Positions 17,484-30,500 of a stretch of 64,000 nt of DNA are shown in pieces (within the stretch, counting starts at the first letter, position 1; every line of letters begins with the position of its first letter). Source of the DNA: Lutraria lutraria (lineage: Eukaryota > Mollusca > Bivalvia > Venerida > Mactridae). The stretch spans positions 28,658,399 to 28,722,398 of the forward strand of contig OZ026841.1 of the NCBI GenBank assembly GCA_964023205.1. Direction: 5' to 3'. Under the pieces are notes generated by a model. It was not told where the DNA came from. It saw nothing but the letters and a program-made list of their open reading frames with translations, and did no database searches. The translations under genes and the position numbers were made by a program.

Positions 17484-19469
17484 CACTGTGTGGTAGCACT
17501 GTACGCAAAAAATCAACGGTGTTTACAAGATGGCGGACGGATAAATGTTGTGAGGTAGGTGTCGTTTGTTTTTGGTTCAAACTTTTTAAATACGACGTCC
17601 TCTACACAATAGTTTACAACAAATGAAAGAACTTTAAAACGGCAATCGGCGGCTAATAATCGTTTTTTATCAAACCACGCCGTTTTCACAAAATCAGTGT
17701 CTGAACATCTCGTGTTGAGTTTTTTGAAAAACGAAGCGAGGAAACTGAACAAAACCGACGATTATTCCATTAAAATGAATGAATCGACAAAAATACTTGT
17801 CCACGTGTATGAAGAATATCAAGCTCCTCACGTATAACCACTATTTCCTCATCGAAATCCCTTGTAGTAGATGTTTTAAAGCTTTTAAATTTTACATACT
17901 GTACGCCACGGTGCTAAGTGTAAACATTGTACTGTACGCAACGGAGAAAACAATTTCTGTACGCAACGGAGCAACAATTTTAGTCAACAATCTGTACGCA
18001 ACGGAGCAGTCAATGAATAGCTTGTTTCTGTGTGTTTACAAACGTGTCTTCTATACTTTGATTTCAATTTAAAGTGCATTGTTAAAGAAGAATGCACGCT
18101 TCGGGTTCAAAAGCGCAGTAATATGATTACTAACGCAGGCAAGCCTGCGTGAATAATTATAAACTTTCGAACGATAAAACGTGCATTATGTTACTACAAT
18201 GCTGGACAAAATGAGATATTATTTTCATTCTTACATGCTAAAAAAGTGGATTGATTAAACTATGATAATTACAATGAGCGGATAAGCAATTTTCATGATT
18301 TTGATGTCATTTGGTCAATTGACGTTTCTGACGTCAAGGGGCAAATAAACATTCCTTTTTTACAGTGAATATCGTAGACCTCGTTAGGTCTTCAGTGAGT
18401 ATATAACGTTTGATGTTTCAGTATAAACTCGCATTATATGTGTTTCACTTTCCATAAAAAAATATCTTCATAAGTTAGTTTTTTTCTTACGTTAGATTTT
18501 ATCAAATTTCAGAATCTGTATGAAAATAACTAATGAAAAATATAAACAGTATTCAGCGGAAAACCTATGCTAATATCTTGTCTTTGTTCCATATCTTTAA
18601 AATATCATTTTAATTTAGAAAAATACACGCAGCACCTGAGATTCGAACCTACCTGTCACCATCCGACATCCGTTTAAAGTCATTGCTAGTAGACTGCTCG
18701 ACCAGCGAAGATGACTAATTTAACCTAATAACGAATACAAATTTAGCCGAATTGTTATGGACAACTAATTCTGAAATCGTAATCGACAAAAAGCCATTCA
18801 CTTAGCAAATTAAAAAAATGCCAATTATTATAGATAATACTGAGCCAAAACTGATATCGTTATTGATGTTTATGCGTGCATTCTTCTATAACAATGTATA
18901 GAAGACATGTTTTTAAACACACAGAAACAAGCTATTCACTGACTGCTCCGTTGCGTACAGATTTTTGACTAAAATTGTTGCTCCGTTGCGTACAGAAATT
19001 GTTTTCTCCGTTGCGTACAGTACCATGTTTACACTTAGCACCGTGGCGTACAGTATGCAAAATTTAAAAGCTTTAAAACATCTACTACAAGGAATTTTGA
19101 AGAGGAAATAATGGATATACGTGAGGAGCTTTACATTCTCCATACACTCGGACAAGTATTTTTGTCGATTCATTCATTTTAGTGGAATAATCGTCGGTTT
19201 TGTTCAGTTTCCTCGCTTCGTTTTTCAAAAAACTCAACACGAGATGTTCAGACACTGATTTTGTGAAAACGGCGTGGTTTGATAAAAAACGATTATTAGC
19301 CGCCGATTGCCGTTTTAAATTTCTTTCATTTGATGTATACTATTGTGTAGAGGACATCGTATTTAAAAAGTTTGAAACCAAAAACAAACGACACCTACCT
19401 CACAAAATTTATCCGTCCGCCATCTTGTAAACACCGTTGATTTTTTGCGTACAGTGCTACCACACAGTG
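17484..19469. mobile_element. Foldback DNA transposon with long inverted arms, CACTGTG ends and 5-bp target duplication
   Basis: The left end begins CACTGTGTGGTAGCACTGTA at 17,484 and the right end is its exact inverse, ending at 19,469. The direct repeat ATTCA flanks both sides (17,479-17,483 and 19,470-19,474). The inverted arms are about 600 bp each (to about 18,102 and from about 18,871), closely similar, around a 770-bp centre. Each arm holds several copies of CTGTACGCAACGGAG near its inner part, likely transposase-binding subterminal repeats. There is no transposase frame. CAC-type heptamer ends plus a 5-bp duplication are what Transib and RAG-like transposons show (family knowledge), so I place it there tentatively. 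Confidence 0.7.
18628..18715 (-). repeat. tRNA-derived sequence inside the foldback element
   Basis: Read on the minus strand it has an A-box-like TGGTCGAGCAGTC and a perfect B box GGTTCGAATC about 50 bases later, ending GGTGCTGCG. It could be a tRNA relic or a SINE head inserted in the element's centre. I did not obtain a full cloverleaf. Confidence 0.45.
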
Positions 19470-19597
19470 ATTCAAATGGTTATATTATTGTAATTATTTT
19501 CATTCATGTGTCATGATATTTTCATTCATGTGTCATGATATTTTCATTCATGTGCCATGATAATGTCAGTATTTCCTTTACTGACTTTGATACACAG

Positions 19598-19669
19598 GAA
19601 GTAGAGGATTATGTCCCACATATGGTACAATGGATTGTGAAACAAATACAAGGGTCAATAAACTTATAG
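19598..19669 (+). CDS. Possible 3'-terminal exon of a host gene
   Basis: After an acceptor GATACACAG, 23 codons are open to TAG, reading EVEDYVPHMVQWIVKQIQGS and three more residues. AATAAA follows directly (19,670-19,675). The peptide looks protein-like (amphipathic, aromatic), but no upstream exon was found and the frame is short, so chance is possible. It lies just outside the foldback element. Confidence 0.35.
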   Translation, partial: EVEDYVPHMVQWIVKQIQGSINL

Positions 19670-19679
19670 AATAAAATGT

Positions 19680-21720
19680 GTATTCTATGTTGTTTTATTA
19701 AGTAACTTTCTGTCTCCTGGGCAATAAATCTAGAGCTCGGACTACAAGCTCAAATCTCGGTTCAATTCTCAAGTATTATGGTGGAAAAGATAGAGCTGAT
19801 TGATGTTTAACTATAAATTCGATTAAGTATGCTGTTGGACTAAAAATAATATTGTCTGAACATAATCAACTTAAAAATATAAAAAGACAAGAAATAAGAT
19901 TTGAGTTTGGAGACTGAACCCCATTGAACATAATAGGGATACGGAATATTGCTGAATTGAAATGTTATCAATACTAGTGACATTTGTGGGGAATTAATTC
20001 TTTGAGAGTACAAAATATGTACAAACTGAAATTACCGATAGTAACAATCAATGTAAAATTTCATTTTATTATCAGTTGCCATAGTATATGTTTTTTTGTT
20101 GAACTCATAATTATGTGAACAAGTTTTTACAGCAATAGCTTGATCTGTCGTCTGTATAAAAATGTGAAAACCAAAGGTTTAGTTGAGCTTTTGTGGTCTT
20201 CTATTTAGCCTTTTCTGTCTATGTTAACATTGCTGCTTATATACATTATTGCGACAATACTCCTGCATAACAACAAGTTTAAAATATATAAGGATAGCCT
20301 AAAAAATACTGATATTATTCAATATTGAAAAGTTGTTCACATAATCATGAAAAGAGAAAACACCAGTAGCCCTTTTTTTCCCTGTTATCTACTTGTAATG
20401 TTCCCCATTTAAAAAAATCAGAATTATCCTTAATTTTCCCTTCAATGATTTTCACTAAATTCCAGAATTTGTGACCACCTTATGAGAAATTGGTGTAAAA
20501 ACATATGGTGTAAGTCTTTGTTTGTATCAGACAGTGAGTCACAGAATAAATAAATGTTCTTGTATATTCATAATTGCTTTTATAGTTTAACATTGTGGAA
20601 CTGAGCCCACACTGGGCTCCAGCTAGGTTATAAGACTTCAGATCAATCTCTAAGCTCAAATTACAATTTTAATTTCTTACGCCCAAGCAATGATGATATT
20701 ATAAAAAATTTAATTCTCAAGTATTATAACATTCAGACCAGATCTTTTCAATCCAGCCATAGAGACTATCATCCAATATAAATGTAGATTTTGTATATGT
20801 TTGATCAAGAATATGAGTAGTGTTTCTGATACATTTTAGTGTTAATGTTTTGAACTTAAACCTGGTAAATTCCCCGTTTGTACTATGATGTAAGGAAGAT
20901 TTACTCATTGTTTTAAACTTACAGTATCATGAAGAAACAATTGGGATAAGCTCAGACAAATCATATCATTACCCAACCAAGATAATGAAATGAATATGGC
21001 AAAGATACAATAATAATAAGTGCATTTTTATATAATTGAGTTCAAGCACTACTATCATTTTAAAATATAAATTAAAATCTGAAACTTTAAGTGATTTAAT
21101 TTATCTGGAGCATGTCCAATATGTTTCCCTTAGAATTCAGGTATACAAAATACAAACACATACAAACTTTAATAAATAGATAAACGTAAAAAAATAAATA
21201 CATGAACATATTTCAATTAATTTAATCATATAAAAAAATGAGAACAGAGAATTTCATGCTTTTAAAACAACTCAACTATTTAACATCTTAAATAACTACA
21301 TCAAGCAACTTACATGAGAATGTAATTAAGCTTACATGGGTCATGCTGAAAAAGTAGACTGTAATTCTGTAATACTAAGACAGGCTAGTCTGTTAAAAGT
21401 GGTATGCTAATTTTCCATATACATTTCTATAAGTAAATGATGAGCTATTGCTCAAGTCATGTAATAAAGTATCTGTTCTGTTCTGCTTCACAGTATGATC
21501 TTTTGATTTTACTACACAAAGAAATAAAAACCTTGAAATGAACACACAATTCAGTCAATGAACAAGAATAAATATATCTGTAACACTTTATAGATGCGTC
21601 CAAACCCAATGTTCTGTTGGTGATGGGATTAATTATCACTAAAATGAATTCATTTCAATAACATGAATGTTTGTTCACACTTTCAATACACCAAAGTCAA
21701 TTTTCATTTCATCAGATTTA
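19680..21720. other. AT-rich stretch without a recognised gene
   Basis: Only short random ORFs are present. Two stretches (19,735-19,780 and 20,610-20,660) look like decayed SINE bodies, but too weakly to assign. Confidence 0.35.
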
Positions 21721-21721
21721 A

Positions 21722-22000
21722 CGCCATTTTCAACACTTCCATTAATATTGAGACGGCAGCTATCCTAACCATCTTTTCTGGACTTCATTTTAGGTCTTAA
21801 CCAGTACTAACCACATTCTATCCACAAGCTATTGCCAAGCTACCCCACCAAATTCAGGGGTGGAGGACAATTAACATAGGATCATTTGTTTGTAATATCA
21901 TCGGTCAGATTTGTCACGGACAGAGTTCAAATTCAGAACCTCTTGACCAGTAGGCCAACACTCTAACCACTGGGCTAACTGGGCAGCTGATGTGGATACT
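21722..22000 (-). repeat. tRNA-derived SINE, minus orientation
   Basis: Shares with 44,884-45,180 and 50,075-50,340 the blocks CCAGTACTAACCACATTCTA, TAACCACTGGGCTA and the tail segment CGCCATTTTCAAC. The tRNA-like head is at the right (about 21,940-21,990), so the copy runs on the minus strand. Confidence 0.7.
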
Positions 22001-22523
22001 TCTTGGTTCAAGTTGGTGAGACTTGCCTTTCAACATCCTGAAATATACATTACATATAATCAATTGAAACATGAAAATAAAGTCACTAAATGACTTAATA
22101 TGGCCCAAACCAGATAACATTCACCTTCAAGTGTGATAAAAAAAGATATAAATAACAGTATAATTATATTTTATGAAAAAAGAACCTAGTATTTTAAACG
22201 AAAGCATTCATTAATTTTAATATAGCAATTATATTAGCCATTTTGACACAGTCATGTATATCTAAGAATAAAAATTGTCAATCTAACTAGAAAGATATTA
22301 AACTTAAATTTAATTAAGCATGCTGTCAAAACATAGCTTAAACTGAAACATCAATAAGTGTTTCAAACATAAAAATACATTTGTTGTATCGGCATGCTCT
22401 ACTGACCAGTAAATATAACATGTACAGTGATAGAACACAAAAAATAAACATTTAATAAAATAAATTGATCTGTTCTTTGTGGACTCCCATATCTACAATC
22501 AACATAGCTGATGTGAATATTTA

Positions 22524-23741
22524 CAGTTTGTCCTAATTTCTCGTCCAATGAAATGTCCGTATTTCATTTGAAATTTGAAAAATATATCGCATAAAATGTG
22601 CCGAAAATCCTGATATGGAGAAAATAAGTCAAGTTTGTGTGCTACGTGACCAAACGCTGAATAGGGCGGTGCAAAATACGTCGTCATTTACCGCAATGGC
22701 ACAGTGCTCAGTAATAGGCGGAGTCTAATCATCATAGTTACAGTTTGTCCTAATTTCTCGTCCAATGAAATGTCCGCATTTCATTTGAAATTTGAAAAAT
22801 ATATCGCATAAAATCTGCCGAATCCCTGATATGGAGAAAATAAGTGCTACGTGACCAAACGCTGAATAGGGCGGTGCAAGTTGCATCAGTTTTATTACGT
22901 CATCCTTTAACCGTTAAATAAAGTAGGCGGAGTTTAAACCGCTCATAGACTTCGTAGGAGATTCGGTAGCGTTTGTTGAACCAGGTCGTATAGCATACGA
23001 ATTTTCCATGGTTTTCGTCATTTCTGTTGGATTTAATGCCAGAATAGAATTCCAGTTTCCATCGTTCCTTGGTACGAATAGTACCAGGTTTCATGGTTAT
23101 AAAATTGTTTCCATCAAATTGCATAGCTTGTCTTTGTATATTTCTAAATAAACTATGATCAGACAATTACTCATACATACATGTAGATACATTAATCTTT
23201 CATCATCATAATCAACCTGAATATGCATTTTATAAATCAACCAGCACCTTATATTCAACAGTAGTACGTTGAGAATGGAATGGATTTGATTATCAGTAAG
23301 TTGTATAATATCTGGGCCGGTGCTAGACACCACACTTTAAACATGTGCAAGAATCCAAGAAGTTTGGAAAGAAACAGAACGGTCGAAAACTGTAAATAAC
23401 GGTGCACAGGCCTAATGGTCCAAATTGAAAGAATAGTGAAACAGTAAGAAACATTGAAATTAATCGTGCATTTCTGGGTATTAATTGTCTATATAATAAT
23501 TAAGACAATACCAGTTTCTCGAGGATAAAACATGATAGATCTAGAATTCGTCGTAAGCTAAGTGAAAATCCATTGTTACAGGTAAATGCCGGCTCTAAAG
23601 CACACTGAATGTCCCCGCTTTCTTTTAAATTTCCTTCTGAACTGAGGTACTTTGTGGGCGGTGTCAAATTAATACATAGTGATGATTGACAGTTTTTGTC
23701 GAGACAGAACATGCGCACGTGACAGAAATTAGGACAAACTG
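22524..23741. mobile_element. TA-flanked DNA transposon with duplicated left end
   Basis: Termini CAGTTTGTCCTAATTTCT and the inverse AGAAATTAGGACAAACTG lie next to TA on both sides. The left terminal segment of about 215 bp occurs twice in tandem (from 22,524 and from 22,743), each copy with TA before it. No transposase frame is present. Tc1/mariner or pogo type by the TA duplication. Confidence 0.65.
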
Positions 23742-23747
23742 TAAATC

Positions 23748-23847
23748 AGTTATCGTTCATATTTTGAATTTTATGCAACATATCACTGCGCTCCGCTTCG
23801 CGTCGCTTGTGATATATCCCATAAAATTCAAAATATGAACGATAACT
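23748..23847. repeat. Perfect 28-bp inverted repeat (hairpin)
   Basis: AGTTATCGTTCATATTTTGA begins the left arm (23,748-23,775); the exact reverse complement is at 23,820-23,847. The 44-bp loop contains a further ATATCAC/GTGATAT pair around a CG-rich core (GCGCTCCGCTTCGCG). It directly follows the end of the TA-flanked transposon. Confidence 0.85.
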
Positions 23848-24066
23848 AATACTAACAAAACATAAAACATCAGATGGACTTAAGTGCCGCCTTCTAATCA
23901 GTGACACTGATATATTTAGACATTCAGGAAACTTTAAAATGTATGACTTATTTATTATCAAGGTCTATATCATCTAGCTTCCATGAAATTCATAAAATGT
24001 GCTGCAAAATTAATCAAAAGCAATAAACAAGCTTCCATCAATTATATGCTTTATATTACAAACAAA

Positions 24067-24243
24067 CAGTGTAACCTCTCCAAAGAAACACCCTATGGGA
24101 CTAGCAAAATTATATTGTTGTTGAGAGATTGTTGTTCTACAGCAGTTAAATTACTAGTTAAATCATGCAGCGGGAAAATTCATATTCTTGTTAAAGGGAG
24201 GTTGTTGTTTAAGAGAGGGCCGCTCTGGAGAGGTTGTGCTGTA
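24067..24243. mobile_element. MITE with ACAGTACAACCTCT termini (copy 2)
   Basis: Left end CAGTGTAACCTCTCC and right end GGCCGCTCTGGAGAGGTTGT match the family at 17,021. The interior is short and has lost the tandem units. Confidence 0.65.
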
Positions 24244-24589
24244 TGTACTTCCTGAGGCTTTTCATTTGTTTTTTGTGTAAGTCATTTCCAAAATATCTTT
24301 TATACATTTGATAAATAGTTCACATAACAATGTACTTTTTGTAAACTGATTATGACACTCACCTTATGCTTATGGACATGCTACTCATTAAATATAGTTC
24401 CATTTTGATGATGGCTCATTGCACTGCATTACCAACCAGAGAAACTGAGGTCCTATCAAAGAAAAAGTAAGAACTTAATATCACATGTAACAAATTTTCC
24501 CGTACCTAAAATGTACCATTCTTTACATCAGTTTAATTCATCTGCAATAAATACGGACACACATAACCTAGATACCTGACTTGAGGAAC

Positions 24590-27500
24590 TGAACGAAATC
24601 TGATAAAAAAATTTAGGAAGTGAATGGAACATCTAAGTGAGTGTGAGAAACCATAAAATATCAATTTTCCTCCATGTGTGAGGAAGTTGCCAACTCCTTT
24701 GATGAGAAAACTTAAAGTAAGTTCGGGAAACATTAATAAAAATAAGACAAAAGATGAGATGATTTTGTTTGTTTGTTTATATATCGAGTTTAACGCACCA
24801 TTTCAACAGTCAAGAGTGACATAAGGCAAACAGTTCACCTAACCATCTTTCCTGGGAGAACCATTACTAGACTCCCAATCCAATTTCCCATTTAAAGTAA
24901 CTGCCTACTTTCTAACGAAGTGAGGAGACTGGTGCTTTTCAGAATGACGTTCACAAACAGTGCTTAGAAATACTAGTAGTAGGTCAGATCAGTTGGGCAC
25001 TACCAATCATCGTACAATTGCTAAATACTGTTTCAATGCCAAACTTTAAGCAAAAAAAAAAACACGTTAAGTCAGTGAAAAACGACTTAACAGTCACTGA
25101 ATGAAATCTCTATGTAAGCGAGAAAAACCTTAAAATGTTACTTTTACTATATACTGTATGTGAGGAAGTTGTCAAATCCTTGCAGGACGATAAGTTATTA
25201 CTGGTTAGGATAGAGTCCATGAAAAATTACTAAAAACTCAAGGTATGTAAATGGAAACTTTAAATGAGTGATGAAAACCTTAAAGAAAGTGAGAAAATAA
25301 TCAGTAAAAAGATTCATGGTGAATGAAAAAGAACTGAAAATAATGGAAAAACACAAAATAAAAGAGAAAAAACCAAGTGAGTGAAACCTTTAAGTAGGTT
25401 TGGGAAACATTAGGAAATTATATGAAAGGCAGGATAGACAAAATAAAACAGACAAAAAACTAGTAGTAAGTGAATGGAACCTAAAATGAGTGAGAAAAAC
25501 CTTAAACAGGAAAGAAAAACTTAAAGTGAATGAACTAAAACCTGAAAATAATGGTAAAAACACTAAATAAAAGAGAGAGAAAACTTTAAGTGAGTGAAAA
25601 AGAGCTGAAAATAATGGTAAAACACTAAATAAAAGAGAGAGAAAAACTTTAAGTGAGTGAAAACTTAAAGTAAGTTTGAGAAACATTAATGAGAATTAAA
25701 CAAAAGATGAGATGATTTTGTTTGTTTGTTTATATATCGAGTTTAACGCCCCATTTTAACAGTCAAGAGTGACATGAGGCAAACAGTTCACCTAACCATC
25801 TTTCCTGGGAGAACCAGTACTAGACTCCCAATCCAATCTCCCATTTAAAGTAACTGCCTACTTTCTAACGAAGTGAGGAGACTGAAGCTTTTCAGAATGA
25901 CGTTCACAAACAGTGCTTAGAAATACTAGTAGTAGGTCAGATCAGTTGGGCACTACCAATCATCGTACAATTGCTAAATACTGTTTCAATGCCAAACTTT
26001 AAGCAAAAAAAAACAACTTTCAGTCAGTGAAAAACGACTTACAGTCACTGAATGAAATCTCTATGTAAGCGAGAAAAACCTTAAAATGTTACTTTTACTA
26101 TATACTGTATGTGAGGAAGTTGTCAAATCCTTGCAGGCCGATAAGTTATTACTGGTTAGGATAGAGTCCATGAAAAATTACTAAAAACTCAAGGTATGTA
26201 AATGGAAACTTTAAATGAGTGATGAAAACCTTAAAGAAAGTGAGAAAATAATCAGTAAAAAGATTCATGGTGAATGAAAAAGAACTGAAAATAATGGAAA
26301 AACACAAAATAAAAGAGAAAAAACCAAGTGAGTGAAACCTTTAAGTAGGTTTGGGAAACATTAGGAAATTATATGAAAGGCAGGATAGACAAAATAAAAC
26401 AGACAAAAAACTAGTAGTAAGTGAATGGAACCTAAAATGAGTGAGAAAACCCTTAAACAGGAAAGAAAAACTTAAAGTGAATGAACTAAAACCTGAAAAT
26501 AATGGTAAAAACACTAAATAAAAGAGAGAGAAAACTTTAAGTGAGTGAAAAAGAGCTGAAAATAATGGTAAAACACTAAATAAAAGAGAAAAAAAACTTT
26601 AAGTGAGTGAAAACTTAAAGTAAGTTTGAGAAACATTAATGAGAATTAAACAAAAGATGAGATGATTTTGTAAGTAACTGCCTACTTTCTAATGAAGTGA
26701 GGCGACTGAAGCTTTTCAGAATGACGTTCACAAACAGTGCTTAGAAATACTAGTAGTAGGTCAGATCAGTTGGGCACTACCAATCATCGTACAGTTGCTA
26801 AATACTGTTTCAATGCCAAACTTTAAGCAAAAAAAAAACAACTTTCAGTCAGTGAAAAACGACTTACAGTCACTGAATGAAATCTGTATGTAAGCGAGAA
26901 AAACCTTAAAATGTTACTTTTACTATATACTGTATGTGAGGAAGTTGTCAAATCCTTGCAGGACGATAAGTTATTACTGGTTAGGATAGAGTCCATGAAA
27001 AATTACTAAAAACTCAAGGTATGTAAATGGAAACTTTAAATGAGTGATGAAAACCTTAAAGAAAGTGAGAAAAAAATCAGTAAAAAGATTCATGGTGAAT
27101 GAAAAAGAACTGAAAATAATGGAAAAACACAAAATAAAAGAGAAAAAACCAAGTGAGTGAAACCTTTAAGTAGGTTTGGGAAACATTAGGAAATTATATG
27201 AAAGGCAGGATAGACAAAATAAAACAGACAAAAAACTAGTAGTAAGTGAATGGAACCTAAAATGAGTGAGAAAACCCTTAAACAGGAAAGAAAAACTTAA
27301 AGTGAATGAACTAAAACCTGAAAATAATGGTAAAAACACTAAATAAAAGAGAGAGAAAACTTTAAGTGAGTGAAAAAGAGCTGAAAATAATGGTAAAACA
27401 CTAAATAAAAGAGAAAAAAAACTTTAAGTGAGTGAAAACTTAAAGTAAGTTTGAGAAACATTAATGAGAATTAAACAAAAGATGAGATGATTTTGTTTGT

Positions 27501-30500
27501 TTGTTTATATATCGAGTTTAACGCCCCATTTTAACAGTCAAGAGTGACATGAGGCAAACAGTTCACCTAACCATCTTTCCTGGGAGAACCAGTACTAGAC
27601 TCCCAATCCAATCTCCCATTTAAAGTAACTGCCAACTTTCTAACGAAGTGAGGAGACTGAAGCTTTTCAGAATGACGTTCACAAACAGTGTTTAGAAATA
27701 CTAGTAGTAGGTCAGATCAGTTGGGCACTACCAATCATCGTACAATTGCTAAATACTGTTTCAATGCCAAACTTTAAGCAAAAAAAAACAACTTTCAGTC
27801 AGTGAAAAACGACTTACAGTCACTGAATGAAATCTGTATGTAAGCGAGAAAAACCTTAAAATGTTACTTTTACTATATACTGTATGTGAGGAAGTTGTCA
27901 AATCCTTGCAGGACGATAAGTTATTACTGGTTAGGATAGAGTCCATGAAAAATTACTAAAAACTCAAGGTATGTAAATGGAAACTTTAAATGAGTGATGA
28001 AAACCTTAAAGAAAGTGAGAAAAAAATCAGTAAAAAGATTCATGGTGAATGAAAAAGAACTGAAAATAATGGAAAAACACAAAATAAAAGAGAAAAAACC
28101 AAGTGAGTGAAACCTTTAAGTAGGTTTGGGAAACATTAGGAAATTATATGAAAGGCAGGATAGACAAAATAAAACAGACAAAAAACTAGTAGTAAGTGAA
28201 TGGAACCTAAAATGAGTGAGAAAACCCTTAAACAGGAAAGAAAAACTTAAAGTGAATGAACTAAAACCTGAAAATAATGGTAAAAACACTAAATAAAAGA
28301 GAGAGAAAACTTTAAGTGAGTGAAAAAGAGCTGAAAATAATGGTAAAACACTAAATAAAAGAGAAAAAAAACTTTAAGTGAGTGAAAACTTAAAGTAAGT
28401 TTGAGAAACATTAATGAGAATTAAACAAAAGATGAGATGATTTTGTAAGTAACTGCCTACTTTCTAACGAAGTGAGGCGACTGAAGCTTTTCAGAATGAC
28501 GTTCACAAACAGTGCTTAGAAATACTAGTAGTAGGTCAGATCAGTTGGGCACTACCAATCATCGTACAGTTGCTAAATACTGTTTCAATGCCAAACTTTA
28601 AGCAAAAAAAAACAACTTTCAGTCAGTGAAAAACGACTTACAGTCACTGAATGAAATCTCTATGTAAGCGAGAAAAACCTTAAAATGTTACTTTTACTAT
28701 ATACTGTATGTGAGGAAGTTGTCAAATCCTTGCAGGACGATAAGTTATTACTGGTTAGGATAGAGTCCATGAAAAATTACTAAAAACTCAAGGTATGTAA
28801 ATGGAAACTTTAAATGAGTGATGAAAACCTTAAAGAAAGTGAGAAAAAAATCAGTAAAAAGATTCATGGTGAATGAAAAAGAACTGAAAATAATGGAAAA
28901 ACACAAAATAAAAGAGAAAAAACCAAGTGAGTGAAACCTTTAAGTAGGTTTGGGAAACATTAGGAAATTATATGAAAGGCAGGATAGACAAAATAAAACA
29001 GACAAAAAACTAGTAGTAAGTGAATGGAACCTAAAATGAGTGAGAAAAACCTTAAACAGGAAAGAAAAACTTAAAGTGAATGAACTAAAACCTGAAAATA
29101 ATGGTAAAAACACTAAATAAAAGAGAGAGAAAAACTTTAAGTGAGTGAAAACTTAAAGTAAGTTTGAGAAACATTAATGAGCATTAAACAAAAGATGAGA
29201 TGATTTTGTTTGTTTATATATCGAGTTTAACGCCCCATTTTAACAGTCAAGAGTGACATGAGGCAAACAGTTCACCTTACCATCTTTCCTGGGAGAACCA
29301 GTACTAGACTCCCAATCCAATCTCCCATTTAAAGTAACTGCCTACTTTCTAACGAAGTGAGGAGACTGAAGCTTTTCAGAATGACGTTCACAAACAGTGC
29401 TTAGAAATACTAGTAGTAGGTCAGATCAGTTGGGCACTACCAATCATCGTACAATTGCTAAATACTGTTTCAATGCCAAACTTTAAGCAAAAAAATAAAC
29501 TTTCAGTCAGTGAAAAACGACTTACAGTCACTGAATGAAATCTCTATGTAAGCGAGAAAAACCTTAAAATGTTACTTTTACTATATACTGTATGTGAGGA
29601 AGTTGTCAAATCCTTGCAGGACGATAAGTTATTACTGGTTAGGATAGAGTCCATGAAAAATTACTAAAAACTCAAGGTATGTAAATGGAAACTTTAAATG
29701 AGTGATGAAAACCTTAAAGAAAGTGAGAAAAAAATCAGTAAAAAGATTCATGGTGAATGAAAAAGAACTGAAAATAATGGAAAAACACAAAATAAAAGAG
29801 AAAAAACCAAGCGAGTGAAACCTTTAAGTAGGTTTGGGAAACATTAGGAAATTATATGAAAGGCAGGATAGACAAAATAAAACAGACAAAGAACTAGTAG
29901 TAAGTGAATGGAACCTAAAATGAGTGAGAAAACCCTTAAACAGGAAAGAAAAACTTAAAGTGAATGAACTTAAACCTGAAAATAATGGTAAAAACACTAA
30001 ATAAAAGAGAGAGAAAACTTTAAGTGAGTGAAAAAGACCTGAAAATAATGGTAAAACACTAAATAAAAGAGAGAGAAAAACTTTAAGTGAGTGAAAACTT
30101 AAAGTAAGTTTGAGAAACATTAATGAGAATTAAACAAAAGATGAGATGATTTTGTTTGTTTGTTTATATATCGAGTTTAACGCCCCATTTCAACAGTCAA
30201 GAGTGACATGAGGCAAACAGTTCACCTAACCATCTTTCCTGGGAGAACCAGTACTAGACTCCCAATCCAATCTCCCATTTAAAGTAACTGCCTACTTTCT
30301 AACGAAGTGAGGAGACTGAAGCTTTTCAGAATGACGTTCACAAACAGTGCTTAGAAATACTAGTAGTAGGTCAGATCAGTTGGGCACTACCAATCATCGT
30401 ACAATTGCTAAATACTGTTTCAATGCCAAACTTTAAGCAAAAAAAAACAACTTTCAGTCAGTGAAAAACGACTTACAGTCACTGAATGAAATCTCTATGT

